A DNA stretch of 56,381 bases from an uncultured Saprospirales bacterium (lineage in GTDB: Bacteria > Bacteroidota > Bacteroidia > Chitinophagales > Saprospiraceae): contig CAJXUU010000002.1 in assembly GCA_913061325.1 (NCBI GenBank), forward strand, positions 1-56,381. The letters run 5' to 3'. Each line of letters starts with the position of its first letter. Position 1 is the stretch's first letter. A model generated the notes under the pieces. The model was not told where the DNA came from. It made no database searches and saw nothing but the letters and a program-made list of their open reading frames with translations. Below are positions 18,635 to 28,520 of this stretch, one piece after another. The translations under genes were made by a program, and so were the position numbers.

Positions 18635-20947
18635 ATGGCCAATATAGTTTCTCAAGAAATAACCCCAGGAATACTCACCATGCTTCCAATATTTTATGTC
18701 GGCTGGTCGGACAGTGTACTTAGTCCAAGTGAGATCGTTCTGATACATGACAAACTATCTAGAGCAGATTATCTTAATCAAGAAGAAAAAGATTATCTGA
18801 TAAAATATACAGATCCAAAAAATCCACCATCACAAACAATATTCAAAGAGTGGGTAGAAGTGCTTCGTGAGAATGCTCATGATCTTGAAGGAATAGAAAA
18901 AAAATCTTTAGTTCAGTTAGGCATCGAAATGGCCAAAAGTAGTGCGCAAAATCAAGAAAATGGACCATGGAATGATCCAAAAGCTATAAAAGCAATTGAA
19001 ACTATACAATCTGCAATGGGACTTGATAATGAAAGTAGTGCCCGTCTGCTCTTATCAAAAGTAGGTGCAAAGTCTCATAAAAAAGTTAGTATTGTTTCTA
19101 CTTTCGATTCCAAAAAACTTCAAGCAATACTAGATGGTGACAAAGCTGAAGTCATCGCAAGAGTAAAAAAACTTTTGAAAGATCCATTTTTTAAATATGA
19201 CCTAAACCCAAACAAAGAGGATAAAAGAAAAACAACACTTGCTCAAGTTAAAGCTCTGGCCGACCAAGGCTTAGGAGCATATGCTTTCTCAACTGAATTT
19301 GGTGGAGGAGGACGTATAGGTGACCATATAACTGTCTTCGAAACACTAGCTTACGGGGATCTAAGTTTACTTATCAAGTTTGGAGTTCAGTTTGGATTAT
19401 TTGGCGGATCAGTATATAATTTGGGAACAAAAAAACACCATAGAAAGTACATTGAATCCCTCGGAAAAGCAGACTTACTTGGTTGTTTTGCAATGACTGA
19501 AACCGGCCATGGATCAAACGTTAGAGGTTTATTGACTACAGCTAAATATGATCATACTAGGCAAAGTATTGTTGTAAATTCTCCTTCTATAGAAGCTGGA
19601 AAAGAATATATTGGCAATGCGCTTCACAGCACAATGGCAGCAGTATTTGCTCAATTGATTGTAAATGGTGAGAATCATGGAGTCCATGCGGTTCTCGTGC
19701 CAATAAGGGACAAAAACAATAACCTTTTAGAAGGTGTAAAAGTAGAAGACTGCGGATATAAAATAGGTCTCAATGGTGTAGATAATGGTCGACTTTGGTT
19801 TGATAATGTTTCTGTTCCTGTTGAAAATCTCCTCGACAAGTTCGGATCAATAAACAATGCAGGAGTATATGAAAGCCCAATAAAGAATCCTAATAAACGA
19901 TTTTTCACAATGTTAGGGGCTCTTGTAGTAGGACGTATTTGCGTAGGCCAAGCAGGAGTCAATGCCTCCAAATCGGCTTTAGCTATTGCTATTAAATATG
20001 CATCAAAGAGAAGGCAATTTGCTTCTAAAGATGGAGAGGCAGAGACACTGCTGATCGACTATCCTACACATCAAAGAAGACTATTCCCTAGACTTACAAA
20101 AACCTATGGTTACTATCTAGCCATATCAAAACTAAGTGACGATTATATCAACGCCGATGCAGATCAGATGAGAAAGATCGAAACCAAAGCTGCAGGATTA
20201 AAATCAATGGCCACCTGGCATGCTACCGATACGATTCAAGAATGTAGAGAAGCTTGTGGTGGCAAAGGATATTTGTCAGAAAATAGATTCGCCGCACTCA
20301 AAGGAGATAGTGACATATTCACCACTTTTGAGGGAGATAATACGGTTTTGCTTCAGTTGGTAGCTAAAGGGTTATTGACAGAATTCAAGCAATCATTTCA
20401 TGATGAAGGATTTACCGCAGTTATAAGGTACTTGGGTGCCCGAATCAGTAATACCATGGTCGGTTACAACCCGATTTACACCAGAAATACTTCTTCCGAA
20501 CACTTATTGGACAGAAGATTCCATCTTCATGCATTTAGATTTAGAGAGAAAAAATTATTGATTAGTCTTAGTCAAAGAATGCAGGATTATCTCAAAAAGA
20601 GAATATCTCCTTATGATGCATTTTTGAAATGTCAAAATCATATGATCGAATTAGCAAAAGCATATGTAGAGAGGCTCGTTTTAAGAAATTTTGCTCAAAA
20701 AATAAATGATTCTGAAGATGGCCCTGAAAAAAATGCTTTATCTAAATTGTGCGATTTATATGCCTTATCAATAATCGAAGAACATAAAGGCTGGTATTTA
20801 GAAAGTGACTATGTCGATGGATCAAAAACTAAAGCAATCAGAAGATTAGTAACTAAATTATGTGCTGAAATACGACCTGAAGCTCTTGCATATGTTGATG
20901 CATTTGGGATTCCTGATGAGTTACTTGGCGCGGAAATAATAAAATAG
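18635..20947 (+). CDS. Acyl-CoA dehydrogenase/oxidase family protein
   Basis: GCFAMTETGHGSNVRG, RQFASKDGEAETLLIDYPTHQRRLFPRL, CREACGGKGYLSENR. Confidence 0.93.
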   Translation: MANIVSQEITPGILTMLPIFYVGWSDSVLSPSEIVLIHDKLSRADYLNQEEKDYLIKYTDPKNPPSQTIFKEWVEVLRENAHDLEGIEKKSLVQLGIEMAKSSAQNQENGPWNDPKAIKAIETIQSAMGLDNESSARLLLSKVGAKSHKKVSIVSTFDSKKLQAILDGDKAEVIARVKKLLKDPFFKYDLNPNKEDKRKTTLAQVKALADQGLGAYAFSTEFGGGGRIGDHITVFETLAYGDLSLLIKFGVQFGLFGGSVYNLGTKKHHRKYIESLGKADLLGCFAMTETGHGSNVRGLLTTAKYDHTRQSIVVNSPSIEAGKEYIGNALHSTMAAVFAQLIVNGENHGVHAVLVPIRDKNNNLLEGVKVEDCGYKIGLNGVDNGRLWFDNVSVPVENLLDKFGSINNAGVYESPIKNPNKRFFTMLGALVVGRICVGQAGVNASKSALAIAIKYASKRRQFASKDGEAETLLIDYPTHQRRLFPRLTKTYGYYLAISKLSDDYINADADQMRKIETKAAGLKSMATWHATDTIQECREACGGKGYLSENRFAALKGDSDIFTTFEGDNTVLLQLVAKGLLTEFKQSFHDEGFTAVIRYLGARISNTMVGYNPIYTRNTSSEHLLDRRFHLHAFRFREKKLLISLSQRMQDYLKKRISPYDAFLKCQNHMIELAKAYVERLVLRNFAQKINDSEDGPEKNALSKLCDLYALSIIEEHKGWYLESDYVDGSKTKAIRRLVTKLCAEIRPEALAYVDAFGIPDELLGAEIIK

Positions 20948-20988
20948 ATCCAGCCATCATTGAAACGAGTCTTGTTCATTCTCAATGT

Positions 20989-21028
20989 AGAGAGTCCTCT
21001 TTCATAGGATGACTCTTCTTGTTTTAAT
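20989..21028 (+). terminator. Probable terminator
   Basis: AGAGTCCTC...GATGACTCT stem then TCTTGTTTT. Confidence 0.5.
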
Positions 21029-21105
21029 CTAGATAAATTGAGTTGATCTTGCTAAGAAGTCGTTTATTTGGATTGAAATTAGTCTGAACATAAAATCATT
21101 TATAA

Positions 21106-21891
21106 TTGAAAAAGATTCATATAGGATACGGGGATTCAGCTACAGGATGCTTGAAAGAAGCAATAAAATTACACGGCCTTCTAGGAGACAAAGCGATACC
21201 ATCGAGAGATGATTTTACCCAAGGTCCAATCTCAGAATGTGATGCTGAAATGGATACATCGCAAAGGCAGAATTATTGGAAAATGATAGATTCTGAGGTG
21301 AATTTTGAAATGGATGTCGATCTTTTCTATCAAGAATCCATGGTTTTGTTAGATCAAGTATTGGGTTGTGAAGTTGTGATTTGGCAAGGGGATTCATGTC
21401 ATGATATATTGGCTTCGGCATGGCTTATGACTTATATGGAAAATAGAAAACTCAAATGGTCCATAATCGATCTTTCTAGATTATCTCCTGAAGAATTAAA
21501 TGATGGTCTGCCGGCTGTTAATTTAGCAATGTTTTCACCTGATCAAGTGATCGATCTTTATAAAAACAAACAGAATATAGATGAAGCCGCTCAGCAAATG
21601 TATAGAGATCTTTGGGTTGCTATGATGCTTGAAAATGGAGCATATAGAATAAAAAATGGCAATGAAATACTTTCAGTAAGTGAAGAATATCATGATGATT
21701 ATATCTTTTCCCATATACCAAATGAATGGACAGTGGCATCAAAAGTCATAGGTCAAGCTATAAGTAATTCTTCACATACTATTACAGACACTACTGCGGA
21801 ATGGAGAATTAGACAACTGATCCGATCTGGCAAAGTAGAATATCAAGGAGAATTAACGGAAATGGACCAATATTCACTTAAAATGGCATAG
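21106..21891 (+). CDS. DUF1835-type domain protein
   Basis: IHIGYGDSATGCLKEAI, SRDDFTQGPI, VVIWQGDSCHDILASAWLMTYM, C-terminal WRIRQLIRSGKVEYQGELTEMDQYSLK. Confidence 0.75.
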   Translation: MKKIHIGYGDSATGCLKEAIKLHGLLGDKAIPSRDDFTQGPISECDAEMDTSQRQNYWKMIDSEVNFEMDVDLFYQESMVLLDQVLGCEVVIWQGDSCHDILASAWLMTYMENRKLKWSIIDLSRLSPEELNDGLPAVNLAMFSPDQVIDLYKNKQNIDEAAQQMYRDLWVAMMLENGAYRIKNGNEILSVSEEYHDDYIFSHIPNEWTVASKVIGQAISNSSHTITDTTAEWRIRQLIRSGKVEYQGELTEMDQYSLKMA

Positions 21892-22056
21892 GAATGATAC
21901 ATTAATAAGGCATGTTTTTATGTGCTGATATTTATTCATTCTCCAAGACAAAAAACGTAGGCAATGCAGAGCATAGGCGAGGCTTTTTAACGCAGAAGAA
22001 GGGAAAAAGAGCAAGCAGAAGAATGTACCTTTATTATTGTTTCATTCCTTAGAGTT

Positions 22057-22701
22057 TCAAGGTGCCAATCTTTCGATTTTCCAATTACCATCTTCTAATT
22101 TATATCTAAGTCTGTCGTGTAATCGGCTGGGTCTTCCCTGCCAAAACTCTATGGCAGTTGGCTTTACAATATACCCTCCCCAAAAATCAGGCAGTGGTAA
22201 AATTTCCTCATCTTTATACTTGGATTCTACTTCCTTTAATCTCTCTTCAAGAACATTACGATTTTCAATAACAGAGCTCTGGGGAGATACCCATGCTCCT
22301 ATTTGACTGCCTTTTGGGCGCTTGTGGAAATATTCCTCTGAACGTGAAGTGGTTATTTTTTCGGCAACTCCAGTGATTCTTACCTGCCTTTCTATTTCTT
22401 TCCATAGAAACACAAGCGAAACATTAGGATTTACAGAAATGTCCTTCGCTTTATCACTTGAATAGTTAGTATAAAATAGAAAACCTTCTGGATCTATTTC
22501 TTTTAATAATACAGTCCTTGCAGAGGGAATATTATCTTTATCAACAGTCGCGATTATCATGGCGTTTGGTTCTACTACTTCGCCAATCGCCGTTTCCTTA
22601 AACCAAGATTTGAATTGATCGATCGGATTATTTAGCACAGAATCTTCAGTCAAAACTCCCTTGGTATAATGCTTTCGCATGTCAGCAATATCTCTATTCA
22701 T
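22057..22701 (-). CDS. pdxH: Pyridoxamine 5'-phosphate oxidase
   Basis: ARTVLLKEIDPEGFLFYTNYSSDKAKDI, WGGYIVKPTAIEFWQGRPSRLHDRLRY, C-terminal RLAP. Confidence 0.96.
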   Translation of the reverse strand: MNRDIADMRKHYTKGVLTEDSVLNNPIDQFKSWFKETAIGEVVEPNAMIIATVDKDNIPSARTVLLKEIDPEGFLFYTNYSSDKAKDISVNPNVSLVFLWKEIERQVRITGVAEKITTSRSEEYFHKRPKGSQIGAWVSPQSSVIENRNVLEERLKEVESKYKDEEILPLPDFWGGYIVKPTAIEFWQGRPSRLHDRLRYKLEDGNWKIERLAP

Positions 22702-22785
22702 ATTTCACTATTCATTGAATCTATTTATAAAAATTGATTCAGACTATTTAAAGTTCAAAAATAGGTTTTTAGTAGGAAATATCTC

Positions 22786-23484
22786 CTAATTTCTAGCTAA
22801 ACACATGCATAATATTGACAACCTAACATCTCTCGATTCTAGCAAATGATTTGCACAGGCCTCCATGGTAGCTCCTGTAGTCAGTACATCATCAACAAGC
22901 AAAATATGACGGCCATGTATTCCAAGCTTATCGACTAATTGAAAAGAAGATCCTACGTTCTTTACACGTTCTATTCTATTCATTTTCGTTTGAGATTTAG
23001 TATTGGTGTGTTTTATTATTACATCTTCGCGAACAGGAATATTCATTCTTTCACCTACCCCTTTGGCAATAAAAGCTGCTTGGTTATATCCTCTTTTAAT
23101 CAACTTCGATTTGTGGATTGGAATCGGAACTATCAAATCAATAGCATCAAAAAAAGGTGAAGCTTTAGCCCTTTGCCCTGCCATCAATCCTAACTGAAAA
23201 CCGATATCTTTTCTGCCTTTATATTTCAATCTATGCAACATGAGTTTCACATCAGAATAGCTATAAAAATTAAGCATACAAGCTACATCAACACAGGGTA
23301 CTCTTGCTCGAAATTTATAGGAAGCACTATTGGGTTTGGTTTTAAAATGATTGGTGTAGGGCATGTTGACCGTACATGAAAAGCAAAATGGATTCGTATT
23401 GCTGGAAGCATAATCTTTTGCACAAAGCATACAAATATTTGGAAATAAAAGCTGCTTTATTGTATTGTTTAATTGTGATAGCAT
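22786..23484 (-). CDS. comF: ComF family protein (phosphoribosyltransferase-like)
   Basis: CMLCAKDY...FCFSC; LIVPIPIHKSKLIKRGYNQAAFIAKGV; HILLVDDVLTTGATMEAC. Confidence 0.92.
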   Translation of the reverse strand: MLSQLNNTIKQLLFPNICMLCAKDYASSNTNPFCFSCTVNMPYTNHFKTKPNSASYKFRARVPCVDVACMLNFYSYSDVKLMLHRLKYKGRKDIGFQLGLMAGQRAKASPFFDAIDLIVPIPIHKSKLIKRGYNQAAFIAKGVGERMNIPVREDVIIKHTNTKSQTKMNRIERVKNVGSSFQLVDKLGIHGRHILLVDDVLTTGATMEACANHLLESRDVRLSILCMCLARN

Positions 23485-23616
23485 ACTATTTCTAGATTTG
23501 CAGTCTAATATAACACAATTCTTTGATAATTAGATAGTTGCTGAATGATATAATTGAATTTTTAAATAAGTTGTTTGTCTCTGAACTTCAATACGTGTGC
23601 AAGAACTTAAAATCCT

Positions 23617-24306
23617 CTACTTACCCTCTATCAATCGAAATCCGACACCATGGACATTCTCTATAGTCAATGAAGTATCTGACTTAATATACTTTCTCAA
23701 TCGACTAATGAATACATCCATACTTCTCCCAAGGAAGTAGTCATTTTCTCCCCATAGTTTTTTAAGTATGTCTTCTCTTCTAAGTGTGTTACCAATATTT
23801 TCGACCATTAGCTTCATAAGATCAGCTTCCTTTTGTGTCATATTTGACTCGCTGTTTTCACTTATGAGTTTAAGGTTTTTATAATCTAAGGTAAATATCC
23901 CGATTTTATATTCATCGCTATCTGGAGTAGCTATATATTTCCGTTTTAGAAAGACTTCTATTTTGAGAATCAGCTCTTCAATGCTGAAAGGCTTTGTGAT
24001 ATAATCATCTGCACCTAATTGTAACCCATGAATTCTATCTTCTTTCATGGATTTTGCTGTGAGAAAGAGAATCGGGATTTCGCTATTATGCTTTCTTATA
24101 TTTTCAGCCAATTCGTATCCGTCCATCTCAGGCAACATTACATCAAGAAGACAAAGGTCATATCCTTTCTTCTCAAATGCTTTTAACCCTGATTTACCAT
24201 CCATATGATGATCTATCTCATAATTGTTTTGTTCTAGATTATCTCTGGTTACGAACCCCAATGTTTCGTCATCTTCAACGTAAAGTATTCTTGCTTTTGC
24301 TTCCAT
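23617..24306 (-). CDS. OmpR-family response regulator
   Basis: ILYVEDDETLG...CLLDVMLPEMDGYEL...GADDYITKPF; winged helix RSMDVFISRLRKYIKSD...GVGFRL. Confidence 0.95.
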   Translation of the reverse strand: MEAKARILYVEDDETLGFVTRDNLEQNNYEIDHHMDGKSGLKAFEKKGYDLCLLDVMLPEMDGYELAENIRKHNSEIPILFLTAKSMKEDRIHGLQLGADDYITKPFSIEELILKIEVFLKRKYIATPDSDEYKIGIFTLDYKNLKLISENSESNMTQKEADLMKLMVENIGNTLRREDILKKLWGENDYFLGRSMDVFISRLRKYIKSDTSLTIENVHGVGFRLIEGK

Positions 24307-24314
24307 GATTTATA

Positions 24315-25574
24315 TTAAGTCGGTATTTTAATACTAAAAGTAGTTCCTTGATTTAGCTCTGATTTTACCTCAACAATCCATCCATGAGCGGTGCATATGT
24401 TTTTCACATAAAAAAGACCGAGTCCAAAACCCTTCACATTATGCACGTCACCTGTAGATACACGATAGAATTTATCAAAGATGCTTTTTAGTCTCTCCTT
24501 TTCTATTCCTATTCCTTCATCGATGATCTTTATAATGTCCAAATTGGGCATTTTTTCTGTTCTTATCGTGACTGTTGGCTCACCAATGCTATATTTTATT
24601 GCGTTATCAATAATATTGGTGATCACATTGGTAAAGTGCAATGGATCCGCGAATATTTCTATGACCTCATTATTAATTTCTATGTTTATATGTTGATTTT
24701 CTAATCTAACTGATTCACTTTTAGCTATATCTTTTAAGGTAGAATGTACATCGATAAGCTCTTTTTTTAATTCAAAACTATCTTTTTCTAACCTTGCTAT
24801 GTTCAATACTTTTTCGACCTGATCATTGAGTCTTTGATTTTGCTCTGTAATGATTCCTGCATATCTTGATAATCGCGGGTCATTGATTACAAATTCACTT
24901 TTGGAAAAAACATCCGCCGCTATTTTAATAGATGATATCGGTGTTTTGAATTCGTGTGTCATATTGTTGATAAAGTCCTTTTGCAATTGAGATGTTCGCT
25001 CCTGCTTCATGACTATCCAAATGGTATACAAGAAGAAAATGACAGATAGAATGGCGATAATAGAAAACATCACAGTCAAATTCATATTCGCCAATAAAAA
25101 GCTTTCTCTTGCTGGAAATCGCACCACAAAATAATAATCTAATCCTTTAATTGCCGGAATAGAAGGCTCTTTTCTATTGATGTTATTCTCTTCAGCTAGA
25201 TCGCAATAATTACCAAAAACCAGTTCTTTAGAAGTACAATCATAAATAGAATAATCAAAAGCTGTCTCCAAAGAATAATTTTTCATCTCCTGATACAGAT
25301 AATCTTCTAGTACATCAAAGTTAATTTCACTATTGATATTCACAACATAGAGATTAGATGCTTGTCGCTCGATGAAGTCTTTCTTTGGTAATTCGAACGA
25401 AGAACTTTTTGCGATTCTTTGGGAAACTGTAAGCAACATCTTTTGTGCTGTCTGATCGAATTCTTGATCCTTGAGATCCCAGGTTTTGAGCAACCAATAG
25501 GATTGCGTAGAGATAATTGCTATAATCACCAATCCACCTAATATTATCAATCTTCTTACGAGACTGCCCGTCAT
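24315..25574 (-). CDS. Sensor histidine kinase (partner of the downstream response regulator)
   Basis: H-box FINNMTHEFKTPISSIKIAADV; HATPase GFGLGLFYVKNICTAHGW. Confidence 0.93.
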   Translation of the reverse strand: MTGSLVRRLIILGGLVIIAIISTQSYWLLKTWDLKDQEFDQTAQKMLLTVSQRIAKSSSFELPKKDFIERQASNLYVVNINSEINFDVLEDYLYQEMKNYSLETAFDYSIYDCTSKELVFGNYCDLAEENNINRKEPSIPAIKGLDYYFVVRFPARESFLLANMNLTVMFSIIAILSVIFFLYTIWIVMKQERTSQLQKDFINNMTHEFKTPISSIKIAADVFSKSEFVINDPRLSRYAGIITEQNQRLNDQVEKVLNIARLEKDSFELKKELIDVHSTLKDIAKSESVRLENQHINIEINNEVIEIFADPLHFTNVITNIIDNAIKYSIGEPTVTIRTEKMPNLDIIKIIDEGIGIEKERLKSIFDKFYRVSTGDVHNVKGFGLGLFYVKNICTAHGWIVEVKSELNQGTTFSIKIPT

Positions 25575-25749
25575 ATTTTTACGCTTGTTTTGTATTTTTG
25601 AGTGTTTTTTAAAATAAAAAAACAACTCCTTAATCTAATAACCCCAAAATACACCTTTTGTGCTCAGTGTGTGCATATGATTAACAGCGCATTAACTTTG
25701 GACGAAATTGATTCAATTATTATATTTGTCAAATTTAGCCTTCATCCTG

Positions 25750-26259
25750 ATGAAGGATCATACCAGTTGCAAATTCATAATTAGAACTAAATTGAAGAAA
25801 AAGACAAGAAGGCTAAACATTTTAGGATCATTTTTGATAATTATTTTCACATTTTGGTTATTCATGAAATGGGAAGTCATTAGTCTTAAGTCTCTTCCGA
25901 ATGAATTAAATCCTATAGTCAACGAAATTCTATCAAATAAAGAATACATACAAAGCGGTTCATACATGAAACTACTAGAGTCTTCTTTTAATGAGGAAAT
26001 AGGTAACCTAATTAAGGAGAATAAATTATGTAGTATCGTTCATTACCAATCCAACGGAGTCGCTTTTAATTTTAAATGCGAGGATGATAGCAGTAATCAT
26101 TTTTACGATACAGATGAGGAATACTATTTAGTGAAAATTACTAACGAATTGAATGTAGAATCTTTTTTAACGTACGAACAATTTGTTGATTATTGTGATA
26201 AACGGGTTAAACTGGAAGACAACTGGTACTTCTTCGAGAAACATATATACTTTGATTAA
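25750..26259 (+). CDS. Hypothetical protein with single N-terminal TM segment
   Basis: Start MKDHTSCK preferred; TM LNILGSFLIIIFTFWLFM. Confidence 0.5.
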   Translation: MKDHTSCKFIIRTKLKKKTRRLNILGSFLIIIFTFWLFMKWEVISLKSLPNELNPIVNEILSNKEYIQSGSYMKLLESSFNEEIGNLIKENKLCSIVHYQSNGVAFNFKCEDDSSNHFYDTDEEYYLVKITNELNVESFLTYEQFVDYCDKRVKLEDNWYFFEKHIYFD

Positions 26260-26316
26260 AAAAACAAAATATAATCGAAATTTGAAAATAGGAGGGTCTC
26301 ATAAAACTCTTATTAC

Positions 26317-27405
26317 CTAATTTCCTCCGTCCTTCACATCAAATACATCTCGCAATCCTGATCCAAGGAGATTAAAAGAAAGCACCATCAACATGATAGT
26401 AACGGCAGGCACAAGGGCTAGTATAGGCTTACCTGTAATCGCATATCCATAATGCTCATTAAGCATATTTCCAATCGACGGTGTAGGGGGACGAACTCCA
26501 AATCCTAGATAACTTAATCCTGCTTCTATCAATATGGCAGTTGCAAAATTAGCTGCGGCAATCACCAATATAGGACCAATGATATTAGGTAGGATATGCT
26601 TAAATAGGATATTGTATTCTCTGATCCCCATACTTTTTGCAGCCTGCACAAATTGTTCTTCTTTTATCTTTTTGACTTGACCTCTGACTATCCTAGCAAC
26701 GTCCACCCACATGGTCAACCCTACTGCGAGAAAGATCACACCTAGCCCTCTGCCAAATGCTAACACAATAGCAAACACTAGAAGTAAAGTAGGTATACTC
26801 CACATCACATTAATCATATACATGACTACTCTATCTACCCAACCACCAAAATAACCTCCGACTGCCCCTATCACTGTACCTACAAATAAGGATATAATTA
26901 CGGCCAATAGACCAACCAAAAGAGAAATTCGAATCCCTAAAATTAATCTAGAAGATATAGATCTTCCATATCGATCAGTTCCTAACCAAAACTTCAGTGA
27001 TTTCAGATGAGGCGTAAGATCATTTTCATTCAGGTCATTGTATAATTCTGACTCTTTGAATATCTTCTTCTGATTATAATGAGTAGTCACTTCTACCCCT
27101 TCAGGCACAACTTCAGCATCTATGATGGGATAGTTGTCGTAGGGCTTTTCAGCACCATTCATGAATCTATCAAGTATAGATCTACCTTCCTCGTATCTAT
27201 TGTTTTTGAGAATGATTACTTGGGTGGTGAAATTTGGACTTTTAAGTGCTATTTCTGCTTTTTGATTATTGGCATTTGGGCTACTATCTCCTACTAAAAA
27301 GTATGCAAACATGGCTAACAAAGCAGTACAAATTATAAAAACAAACCCACCCATGGCAGATCTTTTTTTCTTCAATTTAGTCCATATGTTCTTTTCTGAA
27401 CTCAA
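26317..27405 (-). CDS. ABC transporter permease, DppC/OppC-like
   Basis: GTDRYGRSISSRLILGIRISLLVGLLAVIISL; EQFVQAAKSMGIREYNILFKHILPNIIGPI. Confidence 0.92.
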   Translation of the reverse strand: MSSEKNIWTKLKKKRSAMGGFVFIICTALLAMFAYFLVGDSSPNANNQKAEIALKSPNFTTQVIILKNNRYEEGRSILDRFMNGAEKPYDNYPIIDAEVVPEGVEVTTHYNQKKIFKESELYNDLNENDLTPHLKSLKFWLGTDRYGRSISSRLILGIRISLLVGLLAVIISLFVGTVIGAVGGYFGGWVDRVVMYMINVMWSIPTLLLVFAIVLAFGRGLGVIFLAVGLTMWVDVARIVRGQVKKIKEEQFVQAAKSMGIREYNILFKHILPNIIGPILVIAAANFATAILIEAGLSYLGFGVRPPTPSIGNMLNEHYGYAITGKPILALVPAVTIMLMVLSFNLLGSGLRDVFDVKDGGN

Positions 27406-27408
27406 TAT

Positions 27409-28269
27409 TTATAGTTCATTAGCTACTATCAATAATGCTAAAGCTTCATTTGTTTTTCCTTCTCGGATAAGGTTGATACAGTTGATTTCTACTTCATCAG
27501 AAAATTCTTTGATTGTGTCCTTAGCTATTTGAAGTTCCGCCTCTGTCGGCATTACTTCTAATGCTGCTAACTCTCCAATATCATTTCCAGAAAGGATATT
27601 ACTTTTCTTTGCTATTTCTGGAAGAGCATTATATCCTATTGGATCGGCACCTACATTCTGATACAACGTCAAGATCGCATCTCCGCTCGCTCTAACATAG
27701 AAGCTTCGTCCCATACGACCTACAAGATCAATCTTGTGCGGATCGATTCGGTTATCAACAATGACATCTTCATCGATGTGCATGATCTGGACTTCGCAAA
27801 TGATCAAATGACCAGCCCCTCCGTGTTCGCCAAGGGTTACTATATCTTTGACCTTGCATTCCATATTGACTGGAGATTCCGCTACTCCAGGAACTGACAC
27901 TGTATCAGAAGGCACAGGAGTCAACCCAGTATGTTCGAATTCACTTTCACCCGCAGGAAAAGCTACAGAACTTAGTGCCATCTGCCTCATGATACTGTGA
28001 CTTACAGCAGAAATCACACACTCTTTGTTAAGCTTAATATTATGTAGCGTATCCTTTGTTGTATTATCCGATACTTTCCGATTGCTACTGAATACTACAA
28101 TCGGTGGATTAGAACTGAATGCATTGAAAAAACTGTATGGTGCTAAATTATGGTTTCCATTTTCATCGATGGTACTTACGAATGCGATAGGTCTCGGAGA
28201 AACTGAGCCTAGTAAGTATTGATGTAGATCGGATGTTGGGATTTCCCCAGGAATTATTTTGCGTTTCAT
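27409..28269 (-). CDS. Flavin reductase-like (FMN-binding split barrel) protein
   Basis: YLLGSVSPRPIAFVSTIDENGNHNLAPYSFFNAFSSNPPIVVFS. Confidence 0.9.
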   Translation of the reverse strand: MKRKIIPGEIPTSDLHQYLLGSVSPRPIAFVSTIDENGNHNLAPYSFFNAFSSNPPIVVFSSNRKVSDNTTKDTLHNIKLNKECVISAVSHSIMRQMALSSVAFPAGESEFEHTGLTPVPSDTVSVPGVAESPVNMECKVKDIVTLGEHGGAGHLIICEVQIMHIDEDVIVDNRIDPHKIDLVGRMGRSFYVRASGDAILTLYQNVGADPIGYNALPEIAKKSNILSGNDIGELAALEVMPTEAELQIAKDTIKEFSDEVEINCINLIREGKTNEALALLIVANEL

Positions 28270-28323
28270 ATAAAGTGCTTGAGTAGTGCAAAGTAGTGGA
28301 TTTTATCCCCATAAACCAAAAAA

Positions 28324-28345
28324 AGCCAGCTACTTTTAGCTGGCT
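28324..28345 (-). terminator. Terminator hairpin
   Basis: AGCCAGCT...AGCTGGCT, T-run on minus strand. Confidence 0.8.
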
Positions 28346-28520
28346 CGAGTAATAGTTACTGACCATAATCACGTCCCCTGTGATCGATCAATTTTAGCTT
28401 GTCAACAAAACAATCTTTTACTGTTTCATTAGGATAATAATTTGCTACAATTCTACTATCTTTGATCAAACTGGTCAGCACTTGCAATAATCAATTCTTA
28501 TTTGATATTCATCCCTTTAA

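Noticed and set aside
28345-28480. Small minus-strand ORF (VLTSLIKDSRIVANYYPNETVKDCFVDKLKLIDHRGRDYGQ) before the terminator
   Set aside because: Only ~41 codons with a non-ATG start and no recognisable family; plausible but not supportable from sequence alone.
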